DNA of 43,900 nt from Acidobacteriota bacterium (lineage in GTDB: Bacteria > Actinomycetota > Acidimicrobiia > Acidimicrobiales > CADCSY01). Each line of letters starts with the position of its first letter. The stretch's first letter is position 1. The stretch is from positions 1-43,900 of the forward strand of contig JAEKLB010000062.1 of NCBI GenBank assembly GCA_019510095.1, given 5' to 3'. This document shows positions 33,851 through 40,470 of this stretch, one piece after another. The position numbers were made by a program, and so were the translations under genes. Under the pieces are notes generated by a model that was not told the origin of the DNA, ran no database searches, and saw nothing but the letters and a program-made list of their open reading frames with translations.

Positions 33851-33864
33851 CGCCCCCGCCCATT

Positions 33865-33915
33865 CGTTCTTTGGTATCCGGACCCCCGTAGGGGGTGTCG
33901 GGATACCAAAGAACG
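33865..33915. repeat. Long hairpin between tRNA and fabD
   Basis: The 15-base arms CGTTCTTTGGTATCC (33865-33879) and GGATACCAAAGAACG (33901-33915) are perfect complements. A second stem, ACCCCC (33882-33887) with GGGGGT (33891-33896), closes on a GTA loop. The element starts 9 nt after the tRNA 3' end. No T-run follows on either strand, so it may be a processing/stop structure for the tRNA transcript or a palindromic mobile repeat. Its arms resemble those at 39419 and 40419 in layout (TTCT...GGT...CC), not in full sequence. Confidence 0.8.
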
Positions 33916-33924
33916 GGAGAGGGG

Positions 33925-33998
33925 TGCTCCCGGTGGGAGTCGAACCCACACTGAACGGGACTTGAATCCGTCGCCTCTGCCAGTTGGGCTACGGGAGC
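33925..33998 (-). tRNA. tRNA with anticodon CAA (Leu codon UUG), class I shape
   Basis: Read on the minus strand, a 74-nt cloverleaf forms: acceptor GCTCCCG/CGGGAGC with discriminator A, D-arm with AACTGGCAGA, T-arm GTGGG-TTCGACT-CCCAC. The anticodon loop is TTCAAGT, with anticodon CAA at 33964-33962. The anticodon stem ACGGA/CCCGT has an A-C mismatch next to the loop, and the D-stem is imperfect. The variable loop is only 5 nt (TCAGT), whereas leucine tRNAs normally have a long variable arm. CCA is not encoded. The CAA anticodon would predict Leu, but the short arm makes identity uncertain. Confidence 0.85.
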
Positions 33999-34011
33999 GA
34001 AGTGCGAAATC

Positions 34012-35761
34012 CTACGACCGGCGGGACAGGGCCTCGCCGATGGCGGCTGCCCGGGGCTCGTCCTCCAGGTCCTCGATGGGCAGGGGCAGCGCACGCGACC
34101 AGTTGGTGTCCTGCACCGTGCCCGGCTGGTTGGGGCGGTCGGTGACGGCCAGGGCGTCCTCCAGGGTGGCGAGCAGCACCCTGGAGTGGGACTGGGCGAG
34201 GCAGTGGTGGGCGGCGATGATGACCTCGTCGACCGACGCGTCGTCGGGGGCACCCGTCACCCGTTGCAGCCGATCGCGCACGGGCGCCATCTCGGCGGCG
34301 GCGGGATCATCCCTGACCGGGCCAGGTGGCAGGCGGCCCCGGTTCGAACCACAGGAGCCGGTAGGACAGGACCTGGCGCTCGTGCAGCTCGGCCCGCACC
34401 GAGTCCTCCACCGTGCCGAGGTCCTCGCCGACCACGAAGGCGCCGGCCCGGTAGCTCTCGAGCGCGAGGATGTCGAGCAGCTCTCCCGCCGGATAGCGGA
34501 CATAGGTGCCGGACGCGGGCCCGCTGCCGGGGGGCACCCAGAACAGCCGGAACAGGCCCATCACGTGGTCGATCCGGAGGCCGCCGCTGTGGGCGAAGGC
34601 GCTCCTGACCGTCTCGATGAAGGGCTCGTAGGCCGCCTCCCGGAGCTTCCAGGGCACGAACGGGGGCAGGCCCCAGTCCTGGCCATCGGCGTTGAACTCG
34701 TCGGGGGGCGCCCCGACCCGCATGTCGAGGGCGAGGGTGTCCTGGAAGCTCCAGGCATCGGCCCCGCCGGGGTCGAACCCGACCGCGAGGTCTTGGAGCA
34801 GGGGAACGGGCTCGCTGGCGGCGGCCAGCTGTCGGTCGATGGCCCGCTGCACCCAGGCGTGGAACCGGATGGCGGCGGGGTGGGCATCGGCGTAGGCGGT
34901 CACCGCTGGTCCGGTCGGGTGGCGAAGCTCGCCCGGCCAGTCCCGCCAGTCGTTGCCGTGCTCGTCGGCGATGGCGCAGTAGGTGGCCCAGGCCAGGAGA
35001 TCCGGGCGCTGCTCGTCGCGGTGGCGGTCGACCGGCCGGGTATCGGCCGAGGCCGCGAAGATCGCCTCGAGAGCGGCCCGCTTGAGCTGCCACACCTTGG
35101 CCCGGTCGATGCGGCGGTCGTCGTTCAGGCCCCGGCCTTCCTTGGCCAGGGCGTCGAGGTCGACGACGAGCGAGGACGCCCCCGGCACGTCCTCGATGCG
35201 GAGGTGGAGCGGGTTCCGGAACCGGCGGCTCGAGGGGTAGTAGGGGCTCGGCTCCGGCGCGCCGGCGGGCCCGGGCGCGTGCAGCGGGCTGACGGCCAGG
35301 ATGCCAGCGTCCTGGGTTCGGGCCCACGCCCCGAGGCGGCGGAGGTCGCCGAGGTCGCCGATGCCCCAGCTCGTGGTCGACCGGGCGGCGTAGAGCTGGA
35401 CCGCCCATCCCCAGGTCCGGAGGTCGTGCGGGAGGTGACAACGGCCCGGGGTGACGATGAGCCGGGTCACCGGCCCCCCGTCGAGGGGCACGAGGCGGTG
35501 GTAGCCGGGCGCCAGGTCGGGAGGCAGCGCGTCGGTGGCCCGCAAGGTGGAGCCGTCCTCGAGCACCAGGTCGGCCGGTCCCTGGAGGTACTCCACGGTG
35601 CCGGCCCGCACGAACCAGAGGGGCGGGCCGGGCGGGGGTCCCTCGCCTTCGGTGGCGCCGACGGCGGTGGCGACGGCGTCGAGGGTGGCGGACGGCGGTT
35701 CGTGCCAGTGGCCCGAAACGTCCCAGTAGCCGGCGTCCACACCCCAGGCGCCCAGGTCCAT
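34012..35761 (-). pseudogene. malQ: malQ, 4-alpha-glucanotransferase, broken by internal out-of-frame deletion
   Basis: MalQ (GH77) disproportionates malto-oligosaccharides. The frame from ATG 35761 is family-like for about 480 residues: YAARSTTSWGIGDLGDLRRLG, SPLHAPGP, SPYYPSSRRFRNPLHLRIED, the nucleophile Asp in GGLRIDHVMGLFRLFWVP and the acid/base Glu in VVGEDLGTVED. It stops at 34307 just after YRLLWFEPGPPATWPG. The C-terminal part (DRLQRVTGAPDD, LLATLEDALAVTDRPNQPGTVQDTNWSRALPLP) continues in another frame to 34012. The segment normally between them, about 35 residues including the conserved THDLPT with the third catalytic Asp, is missing. An active product is unlikely. Confidence 0.85.
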
Positions 35762-35770
35762 CAGACCCGA

Positions 35771-35776
35771 AAGGTA
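35771..35776 (-). promoter_or_regulatory. Candidate -10 box (TACCTT) for leaderless malQ
   Basis: On the minus strand TACCTT ends 9 nt before the malQ ATG at 35761, and no ribosome site is seen. It lies 36 bp from the opposite-strand TACACT box, so the two genes share a compact divergent promoter region. Confidence 0.4.
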
Positions 35777-35811
35777 CCGATTCTGAAACCAGGCCCAAAC
35801 GGGCCCGCCTC

Positions 35812-35817
35812 TACACT
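35812..35817 (+). promoter_or_regulatory. Candidate -10 box (TACACT) for leaderless small coiled-coil gene
   Basis: TACACT ends 7 nt before the ATG at 35825; there is no Shine-Dalgarno. One of the best matches to TANNNT in the window. Confidence 0.55.
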
Positions 35818-35824
35818 CCCGTCC

Positions 35825-36118
35825 ATGTCCAGGTCGCTCCTCGAGCGCAGGCTCGACGACGTCGCTGCGCGGCTTCGCGCCTTGCGTGACGAGCTCGCCG
35901 TGGCCGAGGAGCAGCTCGCCGTCCTTGCCGACGCCGCCGACGACGCTCGGCTCCGCGCCCTGGTGTCGGAGACGCCGATCGCCGAGCGGGAGCACGACGA
36001 GGCCCAGCGCCACGCCGACGCCATGGCCCGCCACCGCGCCGACGTGGCCGCCGAGCTCGCCGAGCTCGAACGGGCCCAGGACGAGCTCCTCGACCGCCTG
36101 ATGGACGAGCTGAAGTAG
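35825..36118 (+). CDS. Small coiled-coil protein of unknown function
   Basis: This 97-residue, almost wholly helical protein starts MSRSLLERRLDDVAARLRALRDELAVAEEQLAVLADAADD and ends DVAAELAELERAQDELLDRLMDELK. Heptad-like Leu/Ala spacing and alternating Arg/Glu indicate two antiparallel coiled-coil helices. There are no Cys or membrane segments. The stop codon overlaps the start of the ANTAR response regulator by one base (TAGTG), so the two are made together, and it may be a partner of that regulator (inference). No family name can be given. Confidence 0.8.
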   Translation: MSRSLLERRLDDVAARLRALRDELAVAEEQLAVLADAADDARLRALVSETPIAEREHDEAQRHADAMARHRADVAAELAELERAQDELLDRLMDELK

Positions 36119-36693
36119 TGCCGGTCCGCGTTGTCATCGCCGAGGACGAGGCGATCATCCGGCTCGACCTCAAGGAGACCCTCGAGGAGGAGGGCTACGA
36201 GGTCGTGGGCGAGACCGGCCGCGGCGACGAAGCGGTCGAGCTGGTCAGCCGGCTCTCGCCCGACGTGGCCATCCTCGACATCAAGATGCCGGGCATGGAC
36301 GGCCTGGCGGCCGCCAGCCAGATCTCCCAGGCCAAGCAAGCCGCCGTGCTCATCCTCACCGCCTTCTCCCAGCGCGACCTGATCGAGCAGGCACGCGACG
36401 CCGGCGCGCTCGCCTACTTGGTGAAGCCGTTCCAGCGGTCGGAGCTGATCCCGGCCGTCGAGGTGGCGCTCGGCCGGTTCCAGGAGATGAAGGCCCTCCA
36501 AGCCGAGGTCAACAGCTTGGAGGACCAGCTCGAGACCCGGCGCCTGGTCGACCGGGCCAAGGGCTTGCTGATGGACCACCACAGCCAGACGGAGCACGAC
36601 GCCTTCAACTTCATCCAGAAGACGGCCATGCGCGACCGCACCACCATGAAGGCGGTCGCCCAGCAGGTGATCGACGGCGAGCTCGTCCCCTAA
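36118..36693 (+). CDS. pdtaR: Response regulator with ANTAR RNA-binding domain (PdtaR-like)
   Basis: This 191-residue protein has a receiver domain (1-120) with phospho-acceptor Asp54 in AILDIKMPGMDG, acidic residues AEDE near the N-terminus and the conserved Lys in YLVKPF. A C-terminal ANTAR domain (about 125-187) follows, with the RRLVDRAKGLLMDHH and AFNFIQKTAMRDRTTMKAVAQQVI pattern. ANTAR proteins bind paired hexaloop RNA hairpins and prevent termination. In M. tuberculosis PdtaR (Rv1626) lies just upstream of polA and is phosphorylated by the unlinked kinase PdtaS; the same polA neighbourhood is seen here. GTG 36118. Confidence 0.94.
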   Translation: MPVRVVIAEDEAIIRLDLKETLEEEGYEVVGETGRGDEAVELVSRLSPDVAILDIKMPGMDGLAAASQISQAKQAAVLILTAFSQRDLIEQARDAGALAYLVKPFQRSELIPAVEVALGRFQEMKALQAEVNSLEDQLETRRLVDRAKGLLMDHHSQTEHDAFNFIQKTAMRDRTTMKAVAQQVIDGELVP

Positions 36694-36702
36694 GCCGGCC
36701 CA

Positions 36703-36708
36703 TAGGCT
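36703..36708 (+). promoter_or_regulatory. Candidate -10 box (TAGGCT) for leaderless polA
   Basis: TAGGCT ends 9 nt before the polA ATG at 36718, with no Shine-Dalgarno between. It lies in the 24-bp gap after pdtaR. Confidence 0.5.
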
Positions 36709-36717
36709 CGGTGCAGC

Positions 36718-39405
36718 ATGGCGAAGCTCCTGTTGCTCGACGGCAACTCGCTGACGTATCGGGCGTTCTTCGCCCTCCCGACCGACATGGCCACCGCTTC
36801 GGGCCAGGTCACCAACGCCGTCTTCGGCTTCACGTCGATGCTCATCAACCTGCTGCGCGACCACCAGCCGACGGCGATGGCCGTGGCCTGGGATCGGCCG
36901 GAGCCCACCTTCCGGCACGAGGAGATCCCGACCTACAAGGCTCAACGGGAGGCCGCCCCAGACATCCTGCGCCAGCAGATCGGCCTGGTGCGGCAGGTGT
37001 GCGAGGCGTTGGGGCTGCACATGGTCGAGCTGGCCGGCTACGAGGCCGACGACATCATCGCCACGCTGGCGACCGAGGGGCGTGACCGCGGTGACGACGT
37101 CGTGATCGTCACTGGCGACCGTGACACGTACCAGCTGGTCGAGGACCCGTACGTCCGTGTCCTCTACAACCGCCGAGGCGTGAGCGACTACGCGTTCTAC
37201 GACGAGGCCGGCATCAAGGAACGCACTGGTGTGACCCCGGCGCAGTACCCGGAGTACGCGGCCATGCGGGGCGACCCGTCCGACAACCTGCCCGGCGTCC
37301 CCGGCGTCGGCGAGAAGACGGCGGCCAAGCTCATCAACGACTACGGCGGCCTCGACGGCATCTTCGCCAACGTCGAGAAGTGCACGCCGAAGCTGCGCCA
37401 GAGCCTCATCGACCACGAGGACCAGGTGCGGCAGAACGCCCGGGTGATGGTCCTGCTGCGCGACGTGCCGCTCGAGGTCGGGCCCGACGATCTCGCCATG
37501 GAGCCCTTCGACGCCGACGAGGTCCACAAGCTCTTCAACTTCCTCGAGTTCCGCACCCTCTACGACCGGTTGGCCGAGGCCGTGCAAGGCATCGACCTTC
37601 CCGCCAACGACGACGTCGGCCGGCTCGAGTGCGGCACCACCGCGGTGGCCGACGCCGCCGAGGCGGTTGCCGTGCTCGACCGGTTGGCGGCGGACGCGTC
37701 GATGCCACTGTCGCTGGCCGCCGCGTGGGAGGGAGCGCCCGGTCGCTCGCCCTTTGCCGGCATCGCCTTCATCACCTCGATGGAGCCGAGCGAGGCGACG
37801 TGGATCGACGGCGACGTGCTGCGGGACCCTGCCGTCATCGCGGCGCTGCAGCGGGTGGTGGCGCCGGGCGGTCGACCGATGTCGACGCATGACGCCAAGG
37901 CGCTGATGCGGGGCATGCTCGCGCTTGGCGTCGACGTGCACACCCTCGACATCGACACCGAGGTGGCCGGCTACCTGCTCGACCCGGCCCAGTCGTCGTA
38001 CCTCCTCCACGACCTGCTCCTGCGGTACGTGGGCCTGGGCCTCGACGCGGCGGAGGCGCAAGCGGCCGAGGGCACGCTCGACCTCGACGGCACTGCCGTC
38101 GACCTCGCCACCGAGACCGGTCGGTTCGCGGCAGCAGTGGCGCGGTTGGCGCCGGCCATCACCGAGGCCATGACCCAGCAGGGATCGGCCGAGCTGTACG
38201 ACACGATCGAGCGGCCACTGGTGCGGGTCCTGGCGCGCATGGAGCATCTCGGTGTCGCCGTCGATGCCGACTACCTGCGCGCCCTCAACAGCCGACTGGG
38301 CACTGAGGCAGCCGAGCTGGAGCAGTCGATCCAGGATGCGGCTGGTCACCCCTTCAAGGTCAACTCGACGCCGCAGCTGCGGACCGTGCTGTTCGACGAG
38401 CTCGGGCTGGCGCCGCAGAAGAAGACGAAGACCGGGTACTCAACCGATGCGGCGTCGCTGGAGAAGCTGCGCGGCCAGCACGAGATCATCGACCAGCTCC
38501 TGCGCTATCGCGAGGTCGAGAAGCTGCGCTCGACGTATGGCGAGGGGCTGATCGCCGAGGTTGCCGCCGACGGTCGGATCCACGCGACCTTCAACCAGAC
38601 GGTGGCCCGCACCGGGCGGTTGTCATCCGACCAGCCCAACCTGCACAACATCCCGGTGCGCACCGACGAGGGTCGGCAGTTCCGCCGGGCGTTCGTCCCC
38701 GAGGACGGCTTCGAGCTGCTCGTCGCCGACTACAACCAGATCGAGCTGCGCGTTATCGCCCATCTGGCCCAGGACCCCGGTCTCATCAGCGCCTTCACCA
38801 ACGGCGAGGACATCCACACCACGACGGCCGCCCGGGTGTTCGGCGTTGCCGCCGATGCCGTCCGGTCGGAGCAGCGGGCCAAGGCCAAGATGGTCTCGTA
38901 CGGCTTGGCCTACGGCATGGAGTCCTACGGCCTGGCCCAGCGGCTGTCGATCGCGGTGGGCGAGGCCCAGGAGATCCTCGACTCGTACTTCCAGGCGTTC
39001 CCGGCGGTGAAGGCCTACATGGAGGGCACGGTCGCCGAGGCGCGCCAGCGGGGCTACACCGAGACGCTCATGGGTCGGCGCCGACCGATTCCCGAGCTGT
39101 CGTCACCCAACTTCCGCATCCGCCAGGCCGGCGAGCGCCAGGCCATGAACGCTGGGATCCAAGGCCTCGCCGCTGACATCTTCAAGGTGGCCCTGGTCGC
39201 CCTCGACCGCGCCCTCGAGGACAAGGGGTGCGAGAGCCGGCTCATCCTCCAGGTCCACGACGAGGTGATCCTCGAGGTGCCGCCCGCCGAGCACGACGCC
39301 ATGGCCACCCTCGTCCGCGAGACGATGGCCGCCGCCTGCCCTCAGCTCTCCGTCCCCCTCGAGGTCCACCTCTCCTTCGGCGACAGCTGGGCCACCGCCA
39401 AGTAA
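36718..39405 (+). CDS. polA: DNA polymerase I
   Basis: PolA processes Okazaki fragments and fills repair gaps. 895 residues. The N-terminal 5'-3' flap exonuclease (about 1-290) shows LLLDGNSLTYRAFFALP, YKAQREAAP, YEADDIIATLA, VVIVTGDRDTYQLV and SDNLPGVPGVGEKTA. The middle proofreading-like domain (about 300-480) lacks the metal-binding acidic set, as in other actinobacterial PolA. The polymerase domain has GRLSSDQPNLHNIPVRT, motif A VADYNQIELRVIAHL, finger motif RAKAKMVSYGLAYGME, YTETLMGRRRPIPEL and motif C LQVHDEVILE. Length is normal; stop TAA 39403-39405. Confidence 0.98.
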   Translation: MAKLLLLDGNSLTYRAFFALPTDMATASGQVTNAVFGFTSMLINLLRDHQPTAMAVAWDRPEPTFRHEEIPTYKAQREAAPDILRQQIGLVRQVCEALGLHMVELAGYEADDIIATLATEGRDRGDDVVIVTGDRDTYQLVEDPYVRVLYNRRGVSDYAFYDEAGIKERTGVTPAQYPEYAAMRGDPSDNLPGVPGVGEKTAAKLINDYGGLDGIFANVEKCTPKLRQSLIDHEDQVRQNARVMVLLRDVPLEVGPDDLAMEPFDADEVHKLFNFLEFRTLYDRLAEAVQGIDLPANDDVGRLECGTTAVADAAEAVAVLDRLAADASMPLSLAAAWEGAPGRSPFAGIAFITSMEPSEATWIDGDVLRDPAVIAALQRVVAPGGRPMSTHDAKALMRGMLALGVDVHTLDIDTEVAGYLLDPAQSSYLLHDLLLRYVGLGLDAAEAQAAEGTLDLDGTAVDLATETGRFAAAVARLAPAITEAMTQQGSAELYDTIERPLVRVLARMEHLGVAVDADYLRALNSRLGTEAAELEQSIQDAAGHPFKVNSTPQLRTVLFDELGLAPQKKTKTGYSTDAASLEKLRGQHEIIDQLLRYREVEKLRSTYGEGLIAEVAADGRIHATFNQTVARTGRLSSDQPNLHNIPVRTDEGRQFRRAFVPEDGFELLVADYNQIELRVIAHLAQDPGLISAFTNGEDIHTTTAARVFGVAADAVRSEQRAKAKMVSYGLAYGMESYGLAQRLSIAVGEAQEILDSYFQAFPAVKAYMEGTVAEARQRGYTETLMGRRRPIPELSSPNFRIRQAGERQAMNAGIQGLAADIFKVALVALDRALEDKGCESRLILQVHDEVILEVPPAEHDAMATLVRETMAAACPQLSVPLEVHLSFGDSWATAK

Positions 39406-39418
39406 CCCGCCCTTGCCC

Positions 39419-39465
39419 TTCTCGGTGCACCAGCGCCGGAGGATGCGGCGCTGGTGCACCGAGAA
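39419..39465. repeat. Palindromic repeat, copy 1 (20-bp perfect arms)
   Basis: TTCTCGGTGCACCAGCGCCG (39419-39438) and its exact complement (39446-39465) enclose a 7-nt GAGGATG loop. Each arm also holds the palindrome GGTGCACC. It lies 13 nt after the polA stop and upstream of the nuclease-like gene. A second copy with 19 of 20 left-arm bases identical is at 40419-40465. Beyond a terminator role for polA, the pairing with copy 2 around one gene suggests a repeat-flanked cassette. Confidence 0.9.
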
Positions 39466-39509
39466 CGCTGGGATCGGAGACCGTCACACCCCCTTGGCAG
39501 GGTTTGCCG

Positions 39510-40433
39510 ATGGACGACGAGGTGTGGAGGCGGATGGCCGAGCGGCAGCACGGGGTTGTCGCGACCTGGCAGCTCGAGGGGCGGGCGCGGCCAGGTGAAC
39601 GTGCGGTTCGTGGTCACTGGGAATCGATCACGCCGACGGTCCTCCGTCGAGCGGGCAGCCCCCGCACACCCGAGCAGCGCGTGATGGCGGCGGTGCTCGA
39701 CGCCGGCGAAGGTGCGGTGGCGTCACATGGCACGGCTGCCGCGCTCTGGCAACTACCGGGGTTCGGCCTCACGAGGCTGGAGGTGACTCGAGGTGGCCGG
39801 CGGAAGAGCCGCACGCCACCAATCGCGGTCCTGCATCGTCCCGTGTTGCTGCTGCCTCACCACTGCACACACACGAGAGGCCTCCCGGTCACCACCTTGG
39901 CGCGCACGATCTTCGATCTCGCCGGTACGGGTGTGAAGCCGGAGCGGATCGCCCGACTCGTCAACATGATCGCCAACAAGAGCTCGGGCACCCTGGCTGC
40001 CCTCCATCGCACGCTCAAGGAGCTGGCGCAGAGAGGTAGGCCGGGAATCACCGTCATGCGCGAGGTCTTGGCTGAACGCCCTGTCGGGTCAGTGCTGCCG
40101 GCGACTGGCCTTGAGATGAGGTTCGAGGCAATCCTTTGTGAGGCGGGACTGCGCCTGCTCCGACGACAGGTCGACCTCGGCGGTCATGAGTGGATCGGTC
40201 GGATCGACTTCGTCGACTTGGAGCTGGGCTTGCTTGTTGAGGTTGACAGCATCCTCCACCACAGCAGCCCGATGGACGTCGCCGCTGACGAGAAGCGCGA
40301 TGCGGACCTCCTCGCGGCCGGCTTCCGCAAGGTGCTCCGCATTCCGGAGGAGTACGTGTGGTATCAGCCATGGCTCGTCGCGAAGGCAGTACGGGAGGCC
40401 TTCGCCGAGCTTTCAGGCTTCTCGGTGCACTAG
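39510..40433 (+). CDS. AbiEi-like/DUF559 nuclease-like protein in palindrome-flanked cassette
   Basis: This 307-residue protein belongs to the multicopy actinobacterial group with an N-terminal AbiEi-like helix-turn-helix (about 1-110: WRRMAERQHGVVATWQLEG, GSPRTPEQRVMAAVLDAG, VASHGTAAALWQLPG). A middle region follows (TRGLPVTTLARTIFDLAG), then a C-terminal DUF559/Vsr-like PD-(D/E)XK fold. Candidate catalytic residues are Asp233 (GRIDF), Glu244 and Asp246 (LLVEVDS), then HHSSPMDVAADEKRDADLLAAGFRKVLRI. The stop TAG (40431-40433) lies inside the downstream palindrome. Codon use is a little less GC-biased than polA. It may be a selfish nuclease, an antitoxin-like DNA binder or a defence gene; no toxin gene is adjacent. 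Confidence 0.82.
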   Translation: MDDEVWRRMAERQHGVVATWQLEGRARPGERAVRGHWESITPTVLRRAGSPRTPEQRVMAAVLDAGEGAVASHGTAAALWQLPGFGLTRLEVTRGGRRKSRTPPIAVLHRPVLLLPHHCTHTRGLPVTTLARTIFDLAGTGVKPERIARLVNMIANKSSGTLAALHRTLKELAQRGRPGITVMREVLAERPVGSVLPATGLEMRFEAILCEAGLRLLRRQVDLGGHEWIGRIDFVDLELGLLVEVDSILHHSSPMDVAADEKRDADLLAAGFRKVLRIPEEYVWYQPWLVAKAVREAFAELSGFSVH

Positions 40434-40465
40434 CGCCGCTACCTCCGGCGCTGGTGCACCGAGAA
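40419..40465. repeat. Palindromic repeat, copy 2, containing the nuclease-like gene stop
   Basis: The left arm (40419-40438) differs from copy 1 by one base, C to T at 40431, which turns CAG into the TAG stop of the preceding gene. The right arm (40446-40465) is identical to copy 1. The 7-nt loop is CTACCTC; its similarity to the reverse complement of copy 1's loop (CATCCTC) hints at inverted orientation. It lies between two convergent genes and could also terminate both. Confidence 0.9.
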
Positions 40466-40470
40466 CGGGG

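Noticed and set aside
39510-40433. Complete AbiE toxin-antitoxin system
   Set aside because: Only an AbiEi-like N-terminal domain is present; no AbiEii nucleotidyltransferase toxin gene is adjacent, and the C-terminus is DUF559-like.
39419-40465. Exact 1000-bp offset between the two palindromes as a meaningful number
   Set aside because: Most likely coincidence of gene length plus flanks; nothing in the sequence depends on it.
39419-40465. CRISPR array
   Set aside because: Only two repeat copies, palindromic throughout, separated by a full gene, with no regular spacers and no cas genes.
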